Below are positions 9,276 through 18,956 of a DNA stretch of 64,000 nucleotides, piece by piece. A model generated the notes under the pieces. That model was given only the letters and a program-made list of their open reading frames with translations. It did no database searches and was not told the DNA's origin. The DNA comes from CAVTYH01 sp963773875 (lineage in GTDB: Bacteria > Planctomycetota > Planctomycetia > Pirellulales > JADZDJ01), in contig CAVZCV010000010.1 in NCBI GenBank assembly GCA_963773875.1, positions 248,001 through 312,000 on the forward strand, in the 5' to 3' direction. The first letter of the stretch is position 1, and each line of letters opens with the position of its first letter. The position numbers and the translations under genes are program-made.

Positions 9276-12200
9276 CTACTTCGTGATTGATCCATCCTCT
9301 TGTGGTAAAAAGCCAGCCATCAATTCGTCGAGGAGCTTATCATCGAAGTTGTTCGAGCGAGAATTGGATGTGCGAAGGATTGGCAGTCTCTCAATGACGT
9401 TGGAAATGGAAGCTCGCTCGAGATCGAGGCGGCTCTGATCAAGCTGGAGCAAACGATTGTCCAGCGCGGCCGGCGCCTGAATGTGCGCCGCTGAACTGAA
9501 GTTTGTCGGCGTGCCGCTGATAGTTGGAGCCGCCAGCGAGGAGACCGCGATCGCCGGAGCCGCCACAGGTCCATGTCCGTTTCGCAAGATATCGTGTCCA
9601 CTACCACCGATCAGCACATTATCGCCAGCGCCGCCATCCAAGAAATCGTTGCCCGGGCCGCCATCGAGCAAATCGTCCATCGCTCCGCCAAAAAGGCGAT
9701 CATTCCCTCGTTCGCCGAAGAAGCGCGCCTGCCAGTGGGTTCCTGCACTTTCCTCCATCACGACATGGTCGTTCCCCGCGCTGGCAAAAACATTGATGGT
9801 TTCGCCATTGATGTAATCAAATACTTGCTTCTTGTGATTCAGCTCGATGACCGCTTGAACTCCATCCGGCCCGACCTGCCGACGGACGACAATGTGGTCA
9901 TTGCCCGGCGTGCCGAAAAAGTCGATGCCGTCGATGCCAAAGCCCCCGTCGAAGAAGTCGCCGAAATCCATTTGCGCCGTGTCGTTCCCCGGTTCGCCAA
10001 AGAGCATGTCGCCGGGGCGACCGTCTCGGCCATCAAGCGTGTCGTTGCCCAAGCCGCCACGCAATGTGTCTACTCCGGGTCCTCCGACCAATGTCACGTT
10101 CACGCTCGCGGCGGAGGCATCGATGTTGTCGTTGCCCGATCCACAGAGGACCTTAATCGCTTCGACGCCCGAGAACGTGAGGGGACCAACGAACGAGCCA
10201 GTGATGGTACCGCCAGTAATTTGTCCCGTGGCGCCCTGCGTGTCGGTGGAATTGTTCAGGACGAGCGTGTCCACGGCCAGATCCGTACCGCCCCCCACGA
10301 ACTCGATACCATTGGGAAATTTCACAATGCCGCCGGTGCTCTGAATTTCCAACAAATCGGCCCCGTTGCCGACGAAGACCAGACTACTCTGCACGACCGA
10401 GAGCTGCACCGTGAGCGATGGCGTGGCAGTGTTATTGTTGAAGAAGACGTCTAGCAGCGAGGGGTTATTGACATTGCGAACCAGTCGGATGGTGTCCGGA
10501 CCTTCGGTTCCAATAATCTGAAGGCTGGATTCCTTTGCAATCGTGCTGCTCACATTGGAAAGCGTCCACACACCGCGGCCAAGCGTGCCGACCACTAGCG
10601 TGTCGCTGCGGAGATCGTACTCCATGTCTGAAACCAAAGTATTGGGCAGCGCGCGGCCGTATTCACTCCAATTGTTGGGACCCGGCGGTATGGCCACGCG
10701 CCTGCGGAATACCCCGCCCAAGCCTCCCACCAGGATCACATCGTCGTCAATGCTCGTCGTGTTGTCATTCACCAGTTCGATCGTTCGCAGGTTGATTCCG
10801 CTTCCCGGCAGCGCGAGCGAGTTCAGACTATCGGTAATGGGCCGCCAGTCGAGCATGTTTAGAGTCATATACACGCCGGAATTGGTGACCGCGTAGGCGC
10901 TGAGGGTTGTTGGTATCGAGAACGATATCCAAGGGAGTGTGCGTCGACCCCGAGCCTTCGTTTGCGGCGATGACGACGGAAAAATTTGTCTTGACGAAAG
11001 TGCCGCCCGCCGTCGAGCGGACGAAGATGTCGCCGGTATCGGTACCCACGTAGGCAATCTCAGGATTGGCAATGCTCCCGTAGGCCATCGAAAGGACCAC
11101 CCCGGTGAGCCCAGGAACCGGTTTGGGAGTTGGAAGTTGACCTGAATTATCCACGCCACCAATTGAAGTGACGTTGTTCTGACGGTCGAACGATTCGTAC
11201 AGTCTCTCTTGAGTTCCTGTTAGGACGCGGGTGGGTTCGCTCGCATGCACCTGGTACACGACTTTGAAGATCGAACCCATCGTTGCATCAAACTGTGAAG
11301 TGAGAAAAGTGTTTGGCGGCGCCCCATTCACTCGGGGAGGAAACGCGGAGCCACCGATGCGCGATCCGGTAAGAAACTGCGTGGCAGCATAGTCGTCCGT
11401 AGGTGTTTCCGCATCAAAGGCCTGAACGATAAATCCATCGGATCCAAAAATCTGAGTCCATTGTCCGGCCGCACTGCGCTGGTTGATTCCGTTGTCTTGC
11501 AGACCTGCCAGGATGATATCGTCTGCCGGCAGTGTGTTGTTCTGGTTATCCAGAGCAACCGAATAAACCTCTGTGTTGCTCAGGTTGCCGATCGCCGATC
11601 GCCAGATCGTGTCTGGGATGGTCGGGAAGTTGGAGGCGATCCCAAGCGGGTCGACGAGCCGATAAATGCCGCCGTCGTCGGCGCGTAAGATGTTCCCACC
11701 GGAAAAGACCAGGTCGCGCGCGTCCGGATGCGGCGCTGTGTTGTTCGCGCCCTGCCCTGTGAGCGACGTCCAAGCATGTGTCGTCGCATTGCCGCGGAAT
11801 AGGTTGCCGGTCAGGCCCGTAGCACTACCGCTTATGTATACGATGTCATTCCGTGTGCTGTCGGCCAGGATTGCAAAGTGGAGATTATCGGGGCCAAGGC
11901 TAGGATCATCGATAACCGGAGGGGTCGTCGCGATCGCCTGCCAGGTGGCTTCCGCCGGCTCATCGATCAGCCTGTTGCGATTGTTGTCGACCCCGTCGGT
12001 GCCGCGGTCGCTGCGGAACACGTTGATTAAAGTACCGTCGATTTCAATGAGGGCCGCATAGACCGCGTTTCCAGATGCCGGACTTACCGACAAATCAATC
12101 CGAAGGGCAGTCGCGGCACTGGACGAGAGGTTGTTGGTAACGGATTGCCAGCTTGCCCCGCCGTTGGTGCTGCGAAAGATGCCGTTGAAAGGCACGGCGG

Positions 12201-12954
12201 CATAGAATCCGGTGGTCGTCGAGTTCACCGGGAAGGAAACCAGATCGGTAACCGACGCATTGGGAAGGAACGTGCCGGCCATGCCCGATAAACGCACCCA
12301 GCTAACGCCGAAGTCGTCGCTGCGGTAGACGCCTCCGCTATTCGACCCAAGATTGCTCGCCGCCACGAAGATTGTGCGAAGTGACGTGGGAATGATGCTC
12401 CGGATCTCTAAGCCATGAAACGTGTCGAAACCGAGCTGCGTCCATGTTGTGCCGCCATCGAATGATCGGTACAGCCCCACTGCACTGCCGCCATCTTCAG
12501 CCGAGCTAAGATTGCCGGTCCCGGCATAGATGTGGCTTGTGTTCGCGGGATTAATCGCGATGGCGCTGATGGCCAACGAGGGCATTTGATCGGTCGTGGT
12601 GCTCCAAATTGGACTTCCGGAGTTTACGTTGCCGGTCTCCCAGACGCCGCCGTTGGTTGTCCCAACAAAAACGTGACCGGCGTTGGTCGGATCGACGGCG
12701 ATCGCCGCGACAGCCCCCGCAACAACGTCTGCAGAATCAGCCGCACCGTTGCCGTTGAGTTCGACGTTCTGCGAATTGATGATCGGTGCCGGTCCACGCT
12801 CGATCCACGTCGGAGTATTGATCAGCGTTGCTGCCAGGACGGTCCGCTCTTCAAGATTCTCGAACACGCGCCGCCATCGTCCGTGCAATTCACTGTGGCG
12901 ATTACGTTTCCGTGGCTTACGGTCGCGAAAGAACGATCTCGACAGCGGCGGCAT
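9276..12954 (-). CDS. Giant surface protein: LEPR-like motif, BNR/sortilin-like propeller, RTX repeats (one frame break)
   Basis: About 1,225 residues. The start has CGGAGG upstream. A basic N-terminus ends in LEERTVLAA (residues 34-42), the planctomycete LEPR-like export signature. Residues about 50-740 form repeated sialidase/VPS10-like blades (VYRSDDFGVSWVRL, GIFRSTNGGASWQSV). Residues about 800-1130 contain haemolysin-type calcium-binding nonapeptides (GGLGNDTLDG, GGPGNDFLDGG). The frame breaks near 10895-10905, where NNPQR should continue as AYAVTNSGVYMTL. It stops 35 bp from the convergent LuxR gene. The likely role is calcium-stabilised adhesion or binding at the cell surface. Confidence 0.8.
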
Positions 12955-13329
12955 GGTTCAACCTCCGTGACATGAAGAGTGTCAAGAATTGGCCACCGAA
13001 ACTGATCCGGTCGTCCGGAGATCTTCGGAGACGAACGCCGTTCTAATGAGGAGATACCGCTGCGATTTTACCGCTCCAGGTGGGCAACGCAAGCCAATTC
13101 GACAGACAGCCATCATCTTCTGTCGTTCCACGCCCGATGCTAATCAAGAACTTGACGGTTCTTGGCACACTGGTTGCTCATGGCGATTCAATTGGTTTTC
13201 TTGAATCTGAAGCATTTTGCGCCTCATGGACGCACTGCGAAGCATTCCCGCCAACATGATGAGATGTGACCATCGCGGCCTTCTTCCAGCATCGTTATCG
13301 CCCAGTCAACGCAATTTTTCGCCAAGGGG
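12955..13329. other. Intergenic region
   Basis: About 375 bp upstream of the giant surface protein and downstream of the ynbC-like gene. Apart from the ribosome-binding site at 12961-12966 and the dispersed fragment at 13243-13311, I see nothing. Confidence 0.45.
13243..13311 (-). repeat. 70-bp dispersed repeat, copy Y
   Basis: Partner of 7961-8030. On the minus strand it reads CVDWAITMLEEGRDGH and then loses frame relative to copy X. It begins 18 nt after the stop of the ynbC-like gene. Confidence 0.65.
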
Positions 13330-15074
13330 TCAATCGACCTTGCGCCCCAGTGAGACGGTGAAGATTCCCCAGAGATCGATTTCCATTCGCTGCTTTTCAA
13401 AACCAGCCGAGCGAACAAGTTCATCCATTTCCGCTTGGGTACGGCGGCGCATGACCCAGGGTTTGCCATCGCGATGACTCGTGAGCACGCGTGCGATCAT
13501 TTCAAGCTGCGGATGCCATGGCTGGTTCGTGTAGATCAGATAGCCGCCATTTTCGATTGCAGCACCCAGTCCGCGCAGCGAGCCCAACACCATTTCGTTG
13601 TCGGGGAACAATTCGTACAGTCCGGACACAATGGCGATATTTGGCCGCGGTGAAAGACCGGCCAGCGATGCTTCATCGAACGCATCCCCCTCGGCGAAGG
13701 TTACATTCGTGAGGCCAAGACTTGCAGCCAGCTTTCTTCCTTCTTCCAGGTTCTGAGGCTTAAAATCGCGAACAGCGCCGTGACCGGAATGTTTTGGATC
13801 GATTGCAAAGTTTCCAGCACGTATCGACCGCAGCCCGTGGCGACGTCGACCAAATGAACGGGCTTTTGCGCGCCGTGCATTTGCTCAATTGCACCCTTCA
13901 AGAGCATCCTTAGATTCTGTTTGCGAATGCGGATGCCGCGCCAGCCGATGGCATTTAAATAGCCGCGGTCGATTCTTCGCCCCAGCCAGTTCTTCCCGCG
14001 CGGCTGATTTTCGTAGACATAATCGAGCGTCTGACCGGAATCAAAGCCAGTTTCCCACCCGAGATGCGTGCCGTCGCTAAGCTTGCCAACTGTCTGCATG
14101 AAATATCGCTGCAGCGCGAACGACCAGCGCTTTGGCGAATACAGCGGCAGCGGTTGCAAAAGTTCGTCATGTTCGTTGTGCGTGTAACCGGAGCGATCGG
14201 CGTTTATCAAGCTCGGTCGCGGCGGCGGATTGGAAAATAGATCTGCTATGAACCGCTGCGTGGCCTCGATTGGCAACTGTCGATCGGCTTCATGATAAAT
14301 TGCGTGATAAAAGCCAGGCAGATAATGCTGCTGCTTTCGCAAAGTTGAAACATGCTGCAAAAATGTCGCTTGCGGGCCAAATTTTACAACCCGATCGGTA
14401 CCGGCGGACAAAATCAACGTGGGAATATTCACCGCTTCCGCGTCAGCAACAATCCGCGTGGAAGTGTCGTGCAAGTCGAGCAATATATTCACTGCAATGG
14501 ACCGTTCCACAAGCGGATCGTTGTGATATGCCGCCGCTTGGGCAGCGTCGTGCGTCAGCATCTTCCCTTTTACATAACTTTTGATGAAGCATTTGCCGCG
14601 AATCTTGCGCATCAGCCGTAGCCCGGCAATCGCCAGCGGAATATATAACTTCACGCGGAACGCAGGCGTGGCCAGCACCATGCCACGCAGCGGAGGCGCA
14701 AAATCGTGAACCCAAGTTGCAACGACAACCGCACCCACGCTGTGTCCTAGGGCCACGGTATTCTCCGTCGCAATGCCATGTTCGCGAGCGACGTGCCGCG
14801 CAAACGCATCGGCATCTTTCACCAAGTCCATGAAGTTGTTCGCGTAGCCACGTTCACCGGGCGAGCGCCCATGTCCACGGGCGTCCCACGCGAACACGGC
14901 AGCTTCTGGCAGCAACGCTTCTGCCAGTTCCTGCAATCGTCCCGAATGCTCATGGCCGCGATGAAACATCAACACTGCTCTATCGCTCGTTCGGCTCGGT
15001 AGCCACGCGCGATAAAACAGCGGAGTTCCATCACAGGACGTAAATTCGCACTCCGCAGGCGTGTTAGATGCCAT
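13330..15074 (-). CDS. ynbC: YnbC-like bifunctional alpha/beta hydrolase - SAM methyltransferase (one frame break)
   Basis: About 581 residues, the length of E. coli YnbC. Residues 1-280 are a serine alpha/beta hydrolase (FAWDARGHGRSPG; nucleophile in GHSVGA, Ser112; GFYHAIYHE carries the likely catalytic His). Residues about 320-580 are a class I methyltransferase with VDVATGCGRYVLE as SAM loop. A break at the TTTT run 13792-13795 separates the two; adding one base gives SIQKHSGHGAVRDFKPQNLEEG. The start overlaps the ynbB-like stop by 11 nt, so translation is coupled. The context suggests a lipid-modifying step; the substrate is unknown. Confidence 0.8.
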
Positions 15075-16008
15075 AGAACCATCGCGTCATGTGGAAGAAC
15101 AAAGGAGCCGTGTAGATCAAACTATCGATGCGATCCAGAACGCCGCCGTGGCCGGGAATTAAATGGCCCATATCTTTGATGTCCATATCGCGCTTGATGA
15201 AGCTGATGGTTAAGTCGCCTAGCTGGCCGCCGATGCCCACGATGATTCCGGTCAATATTAACGCAGTCGCATCAAATGCGGGGAACGAAAACTTCAAGAT
15301 CCATGGCAAGAACATCGAAACGGCGAAGGCGCCGATGGCCCCGCCCCAGGTTTTGTTCGGGCTGACCTCACTGCGAAGTTTGTGATGACCCAGCAGCTTG
15401 CCGAAAGTAAATGCTGCAATATCGTTCACGCCCACAGCGAAAAACAGAAACAGCAAATAACCGTACGGGTTCGTTGAATTTGCCAGGTACGCCAGGTGCC
15501 CGAACATCCAGCCGAAATACGTGAATCCAACCAGCGCCAATGCGACCACCTGCAATTGGCCCCGCGGCTGATTTTTTATCACCGGAATCACAAGCAGCAA
15601 GGCCGTAAACCACATGGGCATGATGGCGAACATGCCGTACCAGCCAGGTTTTTCCAGCCGCGGGTCGGGCATCCAAATCACGATCCCTAGTGCGATAATT
15701 GCAAGCACAACCACGAGCGATGGAACGCGGCTCGTTGACAGCTTTGTCGCGCGCGCGAATTCTACGAAGCCGGCGATTCCCAATGCCATGACAAACAGAA
15801 TAACTGCAGTGCGACCAAGCGCAACCACGACGAGCACGAGCGGCGCCATGATTAGCCAGCCGCGATAGGTGGCCCATAAAGAAGGCGATGGCTTTTTGAG
15901 AATAAAATTCAGGTAAGCCAGGATCGCGCCCGCCAGAGCAAGCAGGCCGACGGTGATTGCGACGTAAGTTCTAAAGATCGAACTGTTCCAGGCGTCGGCA
16001 ATTGACAT
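15064..16008 (-). CDS. ynbB: Phosphatidate cytidylyltransferase (CdsA/YnbB-like)
   Basis: Integral membrane protein of 314 residues expected to make a CDP-activated lipid from CTP and phosphatidate. The start MSIADAWNSSIF precedes about eight hydrophobic segments. Near the C-terminus lies the full CdsA signature: SFIKRDMDIKDMGHLIPGHG, then GVLDRID. SPNKTWGGAIG lies just before it. A longer frame extends upstream but enters the ynbA-like gene, so 16008 is preferred. It sits between ynbA-like and ynbC-like genes, as in the E. coli ynbABC order. That placement argues for a dedicated pathway rather than the housekeeping CdsA. Confidence 0.88.
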   Translation of the reverse strand: MSIADAWNSSIFRTYVAITVGLLALAGAILAYLNFILKKPSPSLWATYRGWLIMAPLVLVVVALGRTAVILFVMALGIAGFVEFARATKLSTSRVPSLVVVLAIIALGIVIWMPDPRLEKPGWYGMFAIMPMWFTALLLVIPVIKNQPRGQLQVVALALVGFTYFGWMFGHLAYLANSTNPYGYLLFLFFAVGVNDIAAFTFGKLLGHHKLRSEVSPNKTWGGAIGAFAVSMFLPWILKFSFPAFDATALILTGIIVGIGGQLGDLTISFIKRDMDIKDMGHLIPGHGGVLDRIDSLIYTAPLFFHMTRWFYGI

Positions 16009-16052
16009 CTTCAGAGTTGCATCTGCCACCGTGATGCACGACAAGTGTAGAT

Positions 16053-16790
16053 TCACGGTACGTTTGCCCTGGCTTTGAGATCCCGTCCGATGCGCCGCAG
16101 TCGAATGATGATGGTCAGAATGCAACCGGCGATGATGATCCAGCACGTGAGATCAAGCACAGTTAGCCCCCAGGCAATTTCTTGAGCGCCGCGTGTCAGA
16201 TAGACCGCAAGCGCCGTCCAGCTGCCTAGATGCAGCGTTACCATTCGCCACTGTTTTGACATCGGTCCGCTGAATTCGCGATGGGCGCCGACAGCCTGGC
16301 CGAGTGTGCCCACATAAGCCACGAACAGCGCCGCAATGGCGGTCCAGTATCCGAGTTCGACCGAGCAAAAGCCACTGTAGCCCACGCCGACGAAGATCAG
16401 CACGTCGGACACACGGTCCGGCAATTCGTTCACAATCTCGCCGTGTGGGCTGGTCTTGCCTGAAGCCAGCGCCACCATGCCATCGAGCATATTGAACCAC
16501 AATCTTAAATAACAAAACAGCGGCGCTACGAGCAGCAACAACGGAGCGCGGTGCGCTTGCCAAAAGCAGAGAGCCGCCAATGACGAAGCGAAAATCGACG
16601 CATAAGAAACAACGTCCGGATGGATTTTGTGCTCCACGCACCAACGGACTGCGAATTGCGCAGTGCGTCGAAATATATCCGCAATTGGCCGCCGAGAACT
16701 CGGTTGATAATTGGCTGGTGGCACGCGATTTGGCCTGCCGTTCAATCGAAGAGCTGTCGTAACACTGCACCGATTCTTGGGAGACGCCAA
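16053..16790 (-). CDS. ynbA: CDP-alcohol phosphatidyltransferase (YnbA-like)
   Basis: Membrane enzyme of 245 residues that would transfer a phosphatidyl group from a CDP-lipid to an alcohol. The motif region reads NMLDGMVALASG, then PHGEIVNELPDRVSD. The DG..A...G...D...D core is present, but the first Asp of the classical motif is Asn. Several hydrophobic helices follow. No ATG is available; the frame opens with a TTG at 16790, and the true start may be slightly further in. It is followed by the ynbB- and ynbC-like genes on the same strand (44-nt gap), forming a compact lipid operon. The acceptor alcohol cannot be told from sequence. Confidence 0.8.
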   Translation of the reverse strand: MASPKNRCSVTTALRLNGRPNRVPPANYQPSSRRPIADIFRRTAQFAVRWCVEHKIHPDVVSYASIFASSLAALCFWQAHRAPLLLLVAPLFCYLRLWFNMLDGMVALASGKTSPHGEIVNELPDRVSDVLIFVGVGYSGFCSVELGYWTAIAALFVAYVGTLGQAVGAHREFSGPMSKQWRMVTLHLGSWTALAVYLTRGAQEIAWGLTVLDLTCWIIIAGCILTIIIRLRRIGRDLKARANVP

Positions 16791-16853
16791 CGAAATCGCA
16801 AGGCCGGCGGACCGCGAAAGCGCAGAGCTGAAGATATCCCTTCAGCTCTTCAG

Positions 16854-17279
16854 CTAACCGGACGGCTGACGGTTCGCTCTCCGGCGTCCCCATTCCAGCG
16901 CCCACAACGCCGCAATCGTCAGGATGTCGGTGCCGACATGAAAGTATCGGACGCTGTCGAGCTGCGCGGGAGTCAGTTTCGGCTCTAAAGCGTTTCGCAG
17001 CCGCTTTATGTCGGCGCCATCAGCGCCGGTGTCTGGATATTCCTTGATTGCCGAAAGCACGGCCAGTCGCTGATTCGAGACGTTTTCGATCGCCGCCAAA
17101 TTCTTGTATGCGAACACGATGTAGAGCACTGTGACCAGCGCCGTCGTTACAACATCGGGCCGCCTCCGAATGGAAGAAAACGCCAACAGACCACCGATCA
17201 CGGCGATGTAAACCGTCCAATACCACTGCAAGGCGTCGGAACGCTCGAAATAAAGCTGAATAAGTCCGTCGTAGCGCAT
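16854..17279 (-). CDS. Small membrane protein of unknown function
   Basis: 141 residues. Two or three hydrophobic segments (YWTVYIAVIGGLLAF, VVTTALVTVLYIVFAY, and a weaker C-terminal one) flank a polar loop with KLTPAQLDSVRYFHVGTDIL. It lies 63 nt upstream of the ynbA-like gene in the same direction, so it may be the first gene of the operon. I do not recognise the family. Confidence 0.6.
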   Translation of the reverse strand: MRYDGLIQLYFERSDALQWYWTVYIAVIGGLLAFSSIRRRPDVVTTALVTVLYIVFAYKNLAAIENVSNQRLAVLSAIKEYPDTGADGADIKRLRNALEPKLTPAQLDSVRYFHVGTDILTIAALWALEWGRRRANRQPSG

Positions 17280-17498
17280 CGCTTGCAGGCACTTTTATTA
17301 GAGGGAGATTCGGAAAGACATAGGGGACATTGTACTTTGTTTGGCGCCTTGGCCGCGAATTACTTAGTTCGAGGAATGCCGCGCACCGCTCCAGCCGCCG
17401 TGGGAGGGTTGTGTTATCGCGTGCTCAATCGGGGAAATCAGAATGAGCAATCGTCTTGCGTGCAGTTCCGGCTTGTTCTTCGTCAATGACTTCCCGTT

Positions 17499-17982
17499 TC
17501 AAGGCGTAGGCAGCCTGATTTCGACGCCGTATCTTGGCGCGGCTGCCAACAACTTTTCAATTTCTTGTTTTGTCAACTGCGGAATGGCTCCATTGGGCAG
17601 GACTTGCTGTCCCACCTCGAGGAACATCTGTTCCAGGCCGGCGGGGGCAACGGAGACGATCATTTTCGCAGGTTTGTTGGTTTCGTTCTTGAAGTGATGC
17701 AAGCTGCCGACCGGCATGTTGGCGAACGTGCCGGCTTTGGCCACAATTCGTTCGCCATTTACATGGACGGTGACTTCGCCTTCGAGGATGAGAAACGATT
17801 CTTCTTCTCGACTATGAATATGCGGCGGAGGACCGCCTCCAGGAGGCACGACGGCTTCCCAGGTGGCGTAGCGCCCGTGGGTATCTTTGCCGGTTGCGAG
17901 GAAACGATAGAGATCGCCGACGACGGCGACTGATTTGCCCTTCGCCCGGTGTTCGAAACGTTGGTTGACGCAGGGCGCTCAT
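17499..17982 (-). CDS. Single-domain cupin protein (one frame break)
   Basis: About 160 residues forming one cupin beta-barrel. Metal ligands are visible in PPPHIHSREEESFLIL (two His and a Glu) and GSLHHFKN. Typical strand-turn elements are GEVTVHVNGERI and AGTFANMPVG. Codons upstream of the GTG at 17849 continue the family sequence (KSVAVVGDLYRFLATGKDTH) but lack a start. Removing one base of the CCC at 17938-17940 links them to ATG 17982 (MSALRQPTFRTPGEG). Such proteins include dioxygenases and sugar or small-molecule binders; the substrate is unknown. Confidence 0.7.
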
Positions 17983-18208
17983 TGGATTGGTTCCTTCACG
18001 ATTTTTGGAATGGATGCAGTGTCATTTTCGGTATTGGTCGGGAATCGACAAGGCAAAGTTGGAAAGTGACAAGTTTGCGACGCTGCGCTGGCGTGGGTTG
18101 GTGTCGATGAGTGCCAATGGTCATTGGCATTGTGATCCGTTTTTAAGACAACTTGATTTGATTTGGAATGTGGTTTGCACCACCGTGGTATACGCTAGAC
18201 CAATTGCC

Positions 18209-18526
18209 ATGAACAACTACATGATCGTGAAGCAACGTGTAAAAAACTTCGCGCAATTTCAAACGGCATTCGATGAATTGAAGCCGATACGCGAGCAACA
18301 CGGGCTACTTGATGTCGGTCAATTTCGATCGGCCGACGAAGAAAATACCGTCATCGTTGTTATGGAAGCGACCGATGTGGCTCGTGCGCGAGAATATTGG
18401 CAGTCCGACGTACTAGCGAAAGGCCGAAAGAAAGCCGGAGCGATCGGCCCGCTTCTAGCGGATGTCGATCAAGTATGGCTAACCGATGGCCTCGTTCGAG
18501 ACGCCGTTGGGAGGACTAACGAGTGA
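18209..18526 (+). CDS. Small alpha/beta protein, possibly an ABM/cyclase-like dimeric barrel
   Basis: 105 residues starting MNNYMIVKQRVKNFAQFQTA. The alternation of strands and helices (YMIVKQRV, FDELKPIREQHG, NTVIVVMEATD, AREYWQSDVL) resembles the antibiotic-monooxygenase fold, but no catalytic motif is diagnostic. The ATG at 18209 is chosen because the upstream in-frame extension from 17987 is compositionally unlike protein. It is divergent from the cupin gene. The fold call is tentative. Confidence 0.55.
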   Translation: MNNYMIVKQRVKNFAQFQTAFDELKPIREQHGLLDVGQFRSADEENTVIVVMEATDVARAREYWQSDVLAKGRKKAGAIGPLLADVDQVWLTDGLVRDAVGRTNE

Positions 18527-18600
18527 CGATTCACGGATGGCGTCATTCGCTGTTTGAAAATGAAACATTGAGCTGATCGAAAAAATCGGCTAGGTGACCA

Positions 18601-18605
18601 GGAGG
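18601..18605 (+). promoter_or_regulatory. Ribosome-binding site fixing the Cys-rich protein start
   Basis: GGAGG ends 9 nt before ATG 18615 and only 3 nt before ATG 18609, which favours 18615 as the initiator. Confidence 0.6.
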
Positions 18606-18614
18606 ACAATGATT

Positions 18615-18956
18615 ATGAACGAGAATGAATTTCGATCGTGTGCCGAAGCGTGCCGCCAATGTGCCGAACAATGTGAACTGTGGGCCCAGCAGAACGCAGG
18701 CGGTTCAGTTGCGATTCAGTTCCCTGAATTCGTCGCACTGAACGCCGATTGCCGGCAGTTATCCTGTACCGCCGCTGGGTTTTTGGAGCGCGGTTCGCAT
18801 TTTATCGCCGACATTTGCACCTTGTTAGCGCACGTGTGCGACGCGCTCATTGCAGCGGGCGAAGAGCACCCTGATCTTGGCTCCCAAGCATATATCGAGG
18901 CGTGCCGGGAATGTGCCAACGAATGTCGCATGGTGTTGGCAATCCATGCTGCTTAG
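18615..18956 (+). CDS. Cys-rich four-helix protein, DUF326/Csp-like
   Basis: 113 residues with paired cysteines on helices: CAEACRQCAEQCELW, CRQLSC, ICTLLAHVCDAL and ACRECANECRM. This spacing is typical of DUF326 and of copper-storage (Csp-like) four-helix bundles, where inward-facing thiolates bind Cu(I). There is no signal peptide, so it is probably cytosolic. Its last 110 nt overlap, tail to tail, the annotated end of the convergent PEP-CTERM gene. The metal is an inference from the family. Confidence 0.75.
   Translation: MNENEFRSCAEACRQCAEQCELWAQQNAGGSVAIQFPEFVALNADCRQLSCTAAGFLERGSHFIADICTLLAHVCDALIAAGEEHPDLGSQAYIEACRECANECRMVLAIHAA

Noticed and set aside
9573..10454. 293-codon open frame on the plus strand
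   Set aside because: Antisense to the RTX-repeat region; composition reflects the complementary Gly/Asp codons.
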